From the NCBI GenBank assembly GCA_003557545.1, contig PWOD01000179.1, positions 1-7,038 on the forward strand: a DNA stretch of 7,038 bases. The letters are read 5' to 3'. The translations under genes and the position numbers were made by a program. This document shows, one piece after another, positions 1 through 5,465 of the stretch (positions are counted from its first letter, which is position 1; each line of letters starts with the position of its first letter). The DNA comes from a bacterium (GTDB taxonomy: Bacteria; T1Sed10-126). The notes under the pieces are model-generated. The model made no database searches and was not told the DNA's origin. It worked only from the letters and a program-made list of their open reading frames with translations.

Positions 1-2
1 AT

Positions 3-59
3 CAAAACCAACCACAGTTGAGGATCAGAGACTACGATAGTATCAGGGTGGGGAACTGA
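3..59 (+). CDS. 3' end of an upstream gene (partial, product unknown)
   Basis: The first 59 bases contain one open + frame that runs in from the window edge and ends at TGA 57-59. It reads QNQPQLRIRDYDSIRVGN. The other two + frames are stopped at 19-21 and 38-40. The stop codon directly abuts the GTG start of the next gene with no gap, and the next gene's ribosome binding site lies inside this reading frame. That is typical of a tightly coupled operon. Eighteen codons are too few to identify a family, and such a short open stretch could arise by chance, so this is only a moderate inference. Confidence 0.4.
   Translation, partial: QNQPQLRIRDYDSIRVGN
46..53 (+). promoter_or_regulatory. Ribosome binding site fixing the GTG start at 60
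   Basis: The purine-rich GGGTGGGG lies 6 nt before the GTG at 60. This supports that start for the TctA-family gene over later in-frame ATGs. The site is inside the presumed 3' end of the upstream gene, which suggests translational coupling. Confidence 0.55.
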
Positions 60-1484
60 GTGGAACTATTTTTTCGCCCCGGGACCGTAATTTTTTATAC
101 CCTGTTGGGAACTCTTATAGGCTCCATGTTCTGTGCCATCCCGTCCTTACATATTTACAATCTGGCAGGAATAGTTTTTCTGATCTGGTTGGGTGTTAGA
201 GGGCTGGTCCCCTATTACGCACTGGCCCCTTTTTTCATGTCGATGGTGGTGGCTTTTTCCTTTATGAATACAATTCCCATGACTTTTCTGGGGGCCTTTG
301 ATGAATCGGCCGGAGCAACTTTGCTTCCCTCTAATGCGATGGTCGCCCAGGGAAAAGGCAAAGATGCCTCTTTATTAACCGGAGCCGGTACTCTGCTGGG
401 TGCAGTTCTGCTGATCATTCTCACCCCGTTCTTCTATTTTATCTGGCCTTATATTTATGCTATTGTCGGAGCACATCTACACTGGGTTCTGGGAGTTGTA
501 ATTGTCTTTTATATAATGAGCGAATGGCCCAAGGGAGCGGGCAGAGGTTTAACCCCCTGGAAAAAGTTTAAAGATGCCTGGCGCAACATTTTCGCCGGAC
601 TGTTTACCTTTGCTGCCGCTGCAATTTTTGGTCTGATTTTCACCACACACAGCATAATCCCAATCGAGGTTGCTTTTCAAAATATCATGCCGGTCTTTGT
701 GGGAATGTTTGCCTTTCCGGCAATTATTCAAAGTATTATTTCAGAATTTAAAGTCCCGAAACAGCATGATAACAGTGAACTTAATGCTGATTGGAAAGAT
801 TTTGCTTATGGCGGATCAGTGGGTGCTGTGGGCGGACTTATGGCTGCCTATTTACCGGCAGTAACAGCCGGTATTGGGGCTCTTTTCGCCGGACATGCAA
901 CCAACCACCGGGCACTGGATCGAGCTAAAATGCAACCGGCTGGTGAAAATTCTGAATTGGCCATCGAATATTTGATGCCAGAGATGGCCTATCGTCAGGA
1001 ACGTAACTTTCTAATTTCAGGTGGGGTCGGCAAAATATTTTACTATGTTGGTGCTTTTCTATTATTGTTTGTTTTAACCGATATGACTCCCCATGGAATG
1101 GGCCGGGGAGGTCTGAATTTTATTCTTCGTCCGGCCTTTGCTCCAGAACCAGGAGATTACTGGGTTATTGCCAGTTCAATTCTATTAAGCGGATCAGTTG
1201 CTTTTTTAATTCTTTGCTTTTTCACCCAACTCTGTGTCAAATATATTCACCGGTTTAATGCCGTATATCTCCATTATTTTGCCCTTGTTGTCGTAACTTT
1301 AATAATTTATGGAATGACCGGAATACCCGGGCTGATAGTTACTGCTATCACAACCTGTATCGGTATGGTCCCGGTCTTTTTCAACTGCCGTAGAAGCCAT
1401 TGTATGGCTGTTTTACTTGTCCCAATTGCTTTAAATATGGCGGGATATGGCGATCAAATAGGTCAACTGTTAGGATTGGTTTAA
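60..1484 (+). CDS. TctA/DUF112-family (COG1784-like) membrane permease
   Basis: A 474-residue polytopic membrane protein with roughly ten hydrophobic segments. It matches my recollection of the stand-alone TctA/DUF112 (COG1784-like) branch at several points. An N-terminal IPSLHIYN (residues 27-34) stands where the family has PG-H-N. FLGAFDESAGATLLPSN (76-92) corresponds to the family's FLGAPDE..LSVLPGH region. A second-half GGSVGAVGG...YLPAVTAG (251-271) is the repeat of the glycine/proline motif. Near the end, GIPGLIV...CRRSHCMAVLLVPIAL (421-458) matches the 'RRSH-M-vLL-P' signature. The family is built from two inverted homologous halves. Characterised TctA proteins are the large permease of Na+- or H+-driven tripartite tricarboxylate transporters, working with small TctB and periplasmic TctC. 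Neither partner is visible here, so the substrate is unknown and transport itself is inferred. The gene precedes the DUF457-like gene by 12 nt and is probably cotranscribed with it. The GTG start has a good ribosome binding site. Confidence 0.72.
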   Translation: MELFFRPGTVIFYTLLGTLIGSMFCAIPSLHIYNLAGIVFLIWLGVRGLVPYYALAPFFMSMVVAFSFMNTIPMTFLGAFDESAGATLLPSNAMVAQGKGKDASLLTGAGTLLGAVLLIILTPFFYFIWPYIYAIVGAHLHWVLGVVIVFYIMSEWPKGAGRGLTPWKKFKDAWRNIFAGLFTFAAAAIFGLIFTTHSIIPIEVAFQNIMPVFVGMFAFPAIIQSIISEFKVPKQHDNSELNADWKDFAYGGSVGAVGGLMAAYLPAVTAGIGALFAGHATNHRALDRAKMQPAGENSELAIEYLMPEMAYRQERNFLISGGVGKIFYYVGAFLLLFVLTDMTPHGMGRGGLNFILRPAFAPEPGDYWVIASSILLSGSVAFLILCFFTQLCVKYIHRFNAVYLHYFALVVVTLIIYGMTGIPGLIVTAITTCIGMVPVFFNCRRSHCMAVLLVPIALNMAGYGDQIGQLLGLV

Positions 1485-1496
1485 GGTGATTAATAT

Positions 1497-2621
1497 ATGA
1501 AAGGTTTAACACATTTTGTTTCCGGGGTTGCAGCGGCAACATTTATTCCTGAAGTTGTAAGAATGTCAGCTTCAGGCAGGGTCGGCACCGGAAGCGCTGT
1601 TTCAGACTCCTTTATTATCTGCCTGGCCGGACTCTATGCCGTCCTTCCCGACACCATGGATTTCAAATTGGGCCAGTTCTTCTCAGTCGCTGAATATCAG
1701 ATTGATCCGGACCCAAGAAATCCCGATCCCCAACAGATGGCTGAGACTCTGGCGAGTGCGATTGATGAAGCAGACCGAACCGGAGAACAGATCAAGGTGC
1801 AGTTTTATCCAACACAGCTTGGAGCCAACGAATGGCGACGATATCATGTATTATTTGATAAAAAAGAAGTGACAATTCAGTTTGATGAAGTTGTTACTAC
1901 ATCACAGCTACCGGTACCCAGAACCGAACCGGATTTTCAACGGGTTGGACGGGCCACCTTGAAAGAGGCAACTTTGAAGGGCCGGACAGTTGACCTTGAC
2001 TGGTTAAACCGCTTTGTTCGCTGGACCCGTCAAAAAATCAAAGGGCCCGACAAAGAGGGTGGGATGAAACCCTCAACAATCGATATTTTGAGTGGAACCC
2101 AGTTTGCTTTTCAGAAAGAATCTGATGGCGAGGTTTATTTGAACTGGTTGCCCTGGCATCGTACCTGGAGCCATAGCTATGTATTAGGAGCAATACTGGC
2201 ACTGCCCGCCTTTATTATTCCCTATCTCCTTAATCTCACCAACTGGTGGCTTTATGGGGTGGTCTCTATTCTTGGTTTCGCAGTCCACATCACTGAGGAT
2301 ATGACTGGCCATATAGGAGGTTCACTTTTCTGGCCACTGTTAAAACCCCGAACCGAAGGACTGGAACTGTTCAGTGCCAGCGATCCGCGAACTAACTTTT
2401 CCATTATTTATACAGCAGTTATATTAATGATCCTAAATTTAGACACCTTCTCTACCCAGTTGATTCCATTTCCCTACTGGTTATCTTTATTATTATTTGT
2501 AATCATTCCAATGACAGGTTATTTTATGCTGATCAAAACTGTGAAAAAAAACCTCTGTCGACCCTGTGGGCAAAATATTGAAGAAGAGCCGGATGGGGTA
2601 GGAGAACCTGTAATCGACTGA
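1497..2621 (+). CDS. YdjM/DUF457-like membrane protein, predicted metal-dependent hydrolase, with large insertion
   Basis: A 374-residue protein whose ends match the DUF457 (YdjM, 'LexA-regulated inner-membrane hydrolase') family. It has an N-terminal TH motif (T5-H6) in a hydrophobic segment, then VLPDTMDF (49-56) equivalent to the family's PD-D motif. HRTWSHS (221-227) corresponds to H-x3-HS. HITEDMTGH (264-272) is followed by LFWPL. The His and Asp residues are the presumed metal ligands. Hydrophobic segments lie near 6-20, 38-52, 228-246, 250-266, 302-314 and 325-345. Between about residues 58 and 217 lies a hydrophilic, charged stretch that typical members of about 200 residues lack, which explains the unusual length. 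The C-terminus has a single CRPC pair (354-357) and an acidic tail. Activity and substrate are not established for this family. The ATG has AAGGTGAT (1483-1490) 6 nt upstream, overlapping the stop of the TctA-family gene, so the two are probably coupled. Family assignment is fairly sure; the insertion's role is unknown. Confidence 0.68.
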   Translation: MKGLTHFVSGVAAATFIPEVVRMSASGRVGTGSAVSDSFIICLAGLYAVLPDTMDFKLGQFFSVAEYQIDPDPRNPDPQQMAETLASAIDEADRTGEQIKVQFYPTQLGANEWRRYHVLFDKKEVTIQFDEVVTTSQLPVPRTEPDFQRVGRATLKEATLKGRTVDLDWLNRFVRWTRQKIKGPDKEGGMKPSTIDILSGTQFAFQKESDGEVYLNWLPWHRTWSHSYVLGAILALPAFIIPYLLNLTNWWLYGVVSILGFAVHITEDMTGHIGGSLFWPLLKPRTEGLELFSASDPRTNFSIIYTAVILMILNLDTFSTQLIPFPYWLSLLLFVIIPMTGYFMLIKTVKKNLCRPCGQNIEEEPDGVGEPVID

Positions 2622-2631
2622 TCGATTACAG
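2608..2631 (+). terminator. Perfect stem-loop spanning the stop codon; possible weak terminator
   Basis: CTGTAATCGA (2608-2617) pairs perfectly with TCGATTACAG (2622-2631) around a 4-nt loop, CTGA. The TGA stop of the DUF457-like gene is in the loop. Only ATTT follows the stem, so there is no proper U-tract. It may be a weak or factor-assisted terminator, or an mRNA 3'-end stabiliser that closes the left operon. Confidence 0.4.
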
Positions 2632-2633
2632 AT

Positions 2634-2645
2634 TTAACCGGTTAA
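2634..2645. promoter_or_regulatory. 12-bp perfect palindrome, possible operator
   Basis: TTAACCGGTTAA is fully self-complementary. It lies just after the stem-loop and overlaps the candidate -35 element upstream of the tail-anchored gene. The core AACCGGTTAA recurs at 2737-2746, inside the start of that gene, with centres 101 bp apart. This arrangement would suit a dimeric repressor. However, CCGGTTAA also occurs once inside rpsF (3968-3975), so the match may be codon-driven. Confidence 0.25.
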
Positions 2646-2670
2646 TATTAATTCCATGTTAGATTATAAA
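2642..2670 (+). promoter_or_regulatory. Candidate sigma-A promoter for the tail-anchored gene
   Basis: TTAATA (2642-2647, four of six to TTGACA) is separated by 17 nt from TATAAA (2665-2670). The gap between the preceding stem-loop and the next ribosome binding site fits a new transcription start. The match is weak and the region is AT-rich, so chance is quite possible. Confidence 0.28.
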
Positions 2671-2708
2671 CAAATTCACCCCAACCTCATGGACAGAGGA
2701 GGGAAGCT

Positions 2709-3698
2709 GTGAACAAACAACAGTTCATCGAAAATCAACCGGTTAAAGCTTCGCTGGCGGAGATGGCCTGGGAAGAAAGCAACGGGGAACCCGAAGGTGC
2801 CCAGGAGCTACTAGAACCAGCTATTATCTGGATTAAAGGAAGATTTTTTGGCGGCGAGATTGGCGGCATCTTCCTAATTGAATGGGATTTACAGAGTCAA
2901 GAATTAGTAGAAAATGACTGTATTGTATTAAACAAAAATAGGGTCAAAGGTGCTGCTCCACGGTTATCACCCCAGGGATTCAAAGACAAATTCAATAAGA
3001 TCGCCCGGTCATCCGGAAGACGAGCAGGAATTGAGCAGGCTTTAAAATTGAAATTTGCTGAGCTCTGGGAAGATCCTCAATCCAGAATCAACAGGTTGAT
3101 TGAGGAAGAAAGTTTCGACGGGATAGCCCCGATACATAAAACAGTCCTGCGGGATACGCTAGAAGTTGAGCTGACTGATAGCGATATACATTATACCCTG
3201 CGTCGAAAGATAGAAATTACGAGGTCGGACGAGGAAGATAAAGAACCGGACTCAAAACAGTTATTTGTCCCCTGTGAAATTATCATTAATCCAGTTAAAG
3301 GGCTGTCAATAAATCAATTAAACCGGGGAGATTTAATTTTTGCCCGACCCGGTGAGCTAACTGAGGAATCAGCTGATAATGCCGAATTAAGGATGCTTCA
3401 CAATAAAGTCAAAGAGCAAGCTGATGAGGACAGCCGTTATTTAACAGTGAAACTTCTCTCGGGAAAAGCCCAGGATTCAGGGAAGGTTTTATTAACTTTC
3501 AAAATTACCAACGAAATTAATGGTCGTGCCCTCTGCGGGCGTGATGTAAAACTGTTAACCCCGGCCGAAACGCTCCAAAAACGAGCGGAAAACAGTCCTG
3601 CTAACCTGCTGACCACCTGGCTGAAATATTTATCCACCATCGCTATCGGTATTTTTCTGCTGGTAATTGTCATCTGGCTGCTATTTTCTCTTTTCTAA
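2709..3698 (+). CDS. Protein of unknown function with a C-terminal membrane anchor
   Basis: A 329-residue protein I do not recognise. Residues 1-300 are hydrophilic and mixed alpha/beta in character, with no signal peptide. An N-terminal Glu-rich stretch (17-36) is followed by a hydrophobic/beta segment, IIWIKGRFFGGEIGGIFLIEW (39-59). A basic helical region (91-116), an acidic linker (171-182) and a second beta-rich part (about 184-284, including NRGDLIFARPGE at 205-216) come next. The only transmembrane segment is at the extreme C-terminus (about 307-328), with almost nothing beyond it. The protein is therefore probably tail-anchored in the membrane with its bulk in the cytoplasm. The GTG start is supported by AGAGGAGGG (2695-2703) 5 nt upstream. 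It is 87 nt after the DUF457-like gene and 90 nt before rpsF. No catalytic motif is obvious and no function is proposed. Confidence 0.8.
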   Translation: MNKQQFIENQPVKASLAEMAWEESNGEPEGAQELLEPAIIWIKGRFFGGEIGGIFLIEWDLQSQELVENDCIVLNKNRVKGAAPRLSPQGFKDKFNKIARSSGRRAGIEQALKLKFAELWEDPQSRINRLIEEESFDGIAPIHKTVLRDTLEVELTDSDIHYTLRRKIEITRSDEEDKEPDSKQLFVPCEIIINPVKGLSINQLNRGDLIFARPGELTEESADNAELRMLHNKVKEQADEDSRYLTVKLLSGKAQDSGKVLLTFKITNEINGRALCGRDVKLLTPAETLQKRAENSPANLLTTWLKYLSTIAIGIFLLVIVIWLLFSLF

Positions 3699-3713
3699 AC
3701 AGCTTTTTTATTG

Positions 3714-3719
3714 TATGAT
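3714..3719 (+). promoter_or_regulatory. Candidate -10 of the rpsF operon promoter
   Basis: TATGAT matches five of six -10 positions and is directly preceded by TTG. The -35 position (3691-3696, TTTTCT) is poor. A start near 3726 would place the whole structured leader (3733-3771) in the mRNA, which is what an rpsF autoregulatory leader needs. The assignment rests on position and the -10 only. Confidence 0.33.
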
Positions 3720-3732
3720 TAATCTCCTACCT

Positions 3733-3782
3733 GTCCGGTCAAACCGGACCTTTACCAGATTGTAAAGACCGAAGGGAGGTGA
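3733..3782 (+). promoter_or_regulatory. Candidate S6:S18-binding leader RNA upstream of rpsF
   Basis: Two alternative folds can be drawn. In the first, CGGT (3736-3739) pairs with ACCG (3768-3771). It encloses a 5' bulge CAAACCGGAC (3740-3749) and then a 6-bp stem, CTTTAC (3750-3755) with GTAAAG (3762-3767), and loop CAGATT. In the second, GTCCGGT (3733-3739) pairs with ACCGGAC (3743-3749) over a CAA loop, which uses up the same CGGT. Two helices split by a 5' bulge containing CCG is how I recall the S6:S18 motif in rpsF leaders of many bacteria, which mimics the 16S rRNA site and lets the S6:S18 complex repress its own operon. The 3' strand of the outer helix ends 2 nt before the rpsF Shine-Dalgarno AGGGAGGTGA (3773-3782), so folding could control ribosome access. 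Placement and architecture support the call; a covariance-model match has not been done. Confidence 0.5.
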
Positions 3783-3788
3783 GTTTAG

Positions 3789-4145
3789 TTGAGAGAATAC
3801 GAGTTAATGTTTATTTTGGATGTTACTCTTACCGAAGATGATCGCCGGGAGATAGTCAACGCAGTCGAACGTGAACTGATCGACCTTGATGCTGAGATTG
3901 ATTCTTCTACACAGTATGACGAGCGCGACCTTGCCTATCAAATCAAGGGTGTGAAACGGGGTGACTACCGGTTAATCAGTTTCCAGATCGAGCCAACCCG
4001 CTGCGAAGAACTGCAGGAGAGGTTAAATTTCCGCGATGATATCGTTCGCTATCTGCTGGTCAATATGGAGGAGCGAGCTGCTGCTGAAGAGCCGGAAGAA
4101 GCCGAGGAAGAACCGATCGAAGAGGCTGAATCTGCTGAGCTGTAA
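3789..4145 (+). CDS. rpsF: Small ribosomal subunit protein bS6
   Basis: A 118-residue bS6, starting MREYELMFIL as the family does, with the conserved LAYQIKG (48-54), GDYRLISF (58-65) and IVRYLLVNMEE (85-95) segments of the ferredoxin-like fold. bS6 binds bS18, and the heterodimer joins the 30S platform on the central domain of 16S rRNA. The usual W-G-K/R-R just before LAY is replaced by YDERD (43-47), so this is a divergent bS6. From residue 94 there is a Glu-rich tail in which 13 of 25 residues are Glu, resembling the acidic or polyglutamate tails of other bS6 proteins. The TTG start is set by a near-perfect Shine-Dalgarno (3773-3782) 6 nt upstream. It is the first gene of the rpsF-ssb-rpsR-rplI-dnaB run, and its leader is a plausible autoregulatory site. 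Confidence 0.95.
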   Translation: MREYELMFILDVTLTEDDRREIVNAVERELIDLDAEIDSSTQYDERDLAYQIKGVKRGDYRLISFQIEPTRCEELQERLNFRDDIVRYLLVNMEERAAAEEPEEAEEEPIEEAESAEL

Positions 4146-4203
4146 TTTATTAATAATCCGACGAGAGTGATTGAAATTACTTCTCAAAAAAGGGGATTTC
4201 ACA

Positions 4204-4674
4204 ATGGTCAGAGGATTTAACAAAGTCTTATTAATCGGTAACTTGACCCGTGATCCGGAACTGCGCTACACTCCAAGTAATACAGCGGTTGCCGATCTCG
4301 GCCTGGCTGTTAGTCGAACTTACAGAAATGCCAGCGGTGAAACACAGGAAGATGTCGTTTTTGTCGATGTTACTGTCTGGGATCGAGCTGCTGAAAACTG
4401 CAGCCAGTACCTTAGTAAAGGTAGTCCTGTATTTATTGAGGGTCGGTTAAAGTTTGACAGTTGGGAAAACCAGGAAGGTCAACGGCGCAATAAACTCTCA
4501 GTTACAGCTCGACGCGTTGATTTTTTAGGTGGACCCAGAAACCAGGAACCGGCCGGGGCTTTCAAACCGGCTGGCAACGATTTTGGCAACAGCGACAACA
4601 GTATGCCGGACAACGCGACGGCCGATGATCTGTTAAGTGAAGCTGATGGCACCGATGATGATATTCCGTTCTGA
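4204..4674 (+). CDS. ssb: Single-stranded DNA-binding protein SSB
   Basis: A 156-residue SSB. An N-terminal OB-fold covers about residues 4-108, with the family's NKVLLIGNLTRDPELRYTP (6-24), VSRTYRN, FVDVTVWDRAAENCSQYLSKG (53-73) and V.IEGRLK (76-83). A flexible Gly/Asn/Pro-rich linker follows (about 109-145). The acidic tip is DDDIPF (151-156), the docking site for DNA replication and repair proteins. It coats single-stranded DNA as a tetramer, protecting it at the replication fork and recruiting partners. A longer reading from TTG 4171 is possible, but ATG 4204 is preferred. It has AAAAGGGGA (4188-4196) at ideal spacing and gives the standard N-terminus. The gene lies 58 nt after rpsF and 82 nt before rpsR, the usual Firmicutes order, and is probably cotranscribed with them. 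Confidence 0.96.
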   Translation: MVRGFNKVLLIGNLTRDPELRYTPSNTAVADLGLAVSRTYRNASGETQEDVVFVDVTVWDRAAENCSQYLSKGSPVFIEGRLKFDSWENQEGQRRNKLSVTARRVDFLGGPRNQEPAGAFKPAGNDFGNSDNSMPDNATADDLLSEADGTDDDIPF

Positions 4675-4756
4675 AACTACCTGCGATTTTTCCGCGGGGA
4701 GCTTTTCAGAACTGACTCAGAAGCAGAGATTTTTATAGACGAGGAGGAAGAAAATA

Positions 4757-4972
4757 GTGGCTTATTACGGAAGACCCAAGAAAAAAGGCGGCACAGCACT
4801 GCCTGAGAAGGTAATCTACCGCCGGCCCGATCTGTTAAAAGGGTACATTGATGATAACTTTAAGATTAACTCCAGACGACGAACCCGTTTGAACTCTCCG
4901 GCGCAACGACAGTTGTCCAAGGAGATTAAACGCGCCCGCTTTCTGGCATTAATCCCCTATACGAAACAGTAG
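4757..4972 (+). CDS. rpsR: Small ribosomal subunit protein bS18 (divergent, cysteine-free)
   Basis: A 71-residue basic protein. The C-terminal half is clearly bS18: INSRRRTRLNSPAQRQLS followed by KEIKRARFLALIPYT (37-69), matching the family's QRQL..AIKRAR.lALLPy. It sits on the 30S platform next to bS6. The N-terminal half is unusual. There are no cysteines at all, so no zinc-binding form is possible. The common IDYKD segment is replaced by YRRPDLLKGYIDDNFKI (21-37). The start is GTG, supported by GAGGAGGAAG (4741-4750). The order ssb-rpsR-rplI and the conserved C-terminus make the identification safe. The length is about normal, so this is divergence rather than truncation. Confidence 0.92.
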   Translation: MAYYGRPKKKGGTALPEKVIYRRPDLLKGYIDDNFKINSRRRTRLNSPAQRQLSKEIKRARFLALIPYTKQ

Positions 4973-5018
4973 GGAGTTTTAGCAGTGATTTTAAATCTGA
5001 CAGAGGAGGACCAGAGAT

Positions 5019-5465
5019 TTGGAAGTTATTTTAACCAATGAAGTAAAAAGTTTAGGATTTGAAGGGGAATTAGTTGATGTGGCAGCCGGCTATGCCCGTA
5101 ACTACCTATTCCCCCAGGGTCTGGCAGTTCGAGCGACTGCAGCCAACAAGGAACAATACCGGCTCAAACAGGAAGAACTTGAGGTCCAGAAAAAGCGCCG
5201 GCTGGAAGAGGCACAGGAATTAGCCGATGCCCTGGGAACACTTAACCTTAAGATCGCCAAGGCAGCTTCAGAAGAAGGCACTCTCTATGGCTCAGTTTCC
5301 CCCTCGGATATTACCGAAGCCCTGGCCGAAGAAGGCTATGATTCTGTTGAAACAAAACAGGTTATAATGGATGAAGCTATCCGGGAGCTCGGAGAACATT
5401 CGATTAGAATTGGACTTGTGGGAAACATTGAAGCGGAGATAGCAATCGAAATTGTGCCCGCCTGA
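5019..5465 (+). CDS. rplI: Large ribosomal subunit protein bL9
   Basis: A 148-residue bL9 of standard length and layout. The N-terminal RNA-binding domain contains MEVILTNEVKSLGFEG and the signature GYARNYLFPQGLAV (24-37). A long charged connecting helix follows (about 42-75), then the C-terminal domain with LYGSVSPSDITEAL (89-102) and an HSIRIGLVGNIEAEIAIEIV ending. bL9 binds 23S rRNA at the base of the L1 stalk and affects frame maintenance and translational fidelity. The TTG start is supported by GAGGAGGA (5003-5010) 8 nt upstream. It lies only 46 nt after rpsR, and its last 14 nt overlap the start of dnaB, so the three are almost certainly cotranscribed. Confidence 0.96.
   Translation: MEVILTNEVKSLGFEGELVDVAAGYARNYLFPQGLAVRATAANKEQYRLKQEELEVQKKRRLEEAQELADALGTLNLKIAKAASEEGTLYGSVSPSDITEALAEEGYDSVETKQVIMDEAIRELGEHSIRIGLVGNIEAEIAIEIVPA
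5433..5440 (+). promoter_or_regulatory. Weak ribosome binding site deciding the dnaB start
   Basis: GCGGAGAT lies 11 nt before TTG 5452, within rplI. An in-frame stop at 5440-5442 excludes any earlier start. No standard in-frame start follows before the conserved DnaB N-terminus except a rare ATA at 5503, which has GGGGGAT just upstream. TTG 5452, helped by coupling to rplI, is preferred but not certain. Confidence 0.4.

Noticed and set aside
215-731. Minus-strand open frames inside the permease gene
   Set aside because: They lie opposite a well-supported membrane protein and show no recognisable motif or convincing ribosome binding site. The same holds for the minus-strand frames at 3437-3673, 4023-4223 and 5292-5480.
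3701-3712. T-tract after the tail-anchored gene as an intrinsic terminator
   Set aside because: Only a 4-bp GCTG/CAGC pairing with a loop of about 19 nt precedes the CTTTTTTATT run. This is too weak to call a terminator.
3733-3756. GTCCGGT/ACCGGAC hairpin as a terminator between the tail-anchored gene and rpsF
   Set aside because: It is followed by CTTTACC, not a U-run, and its bases fit a leader structure next to the rpsF ribosome binding site better.
4171-4203. Longer SSB from TTG 4171
   Set aside because: It would add MKLLLKKGDFT in front of the standard MVRGFNKV start, and those codons contain the strong AAAAGGGGA ribosome binding site for ATG 4204.
4675-4756. Hairpin or regulatory element between ssb and rpsR
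   Set aside because: There is only a 6-bp CCGCGG palindrome and two CAGAA copies. No stable stem or good promoter pair was found beyond the rpsR ribosome binding site.
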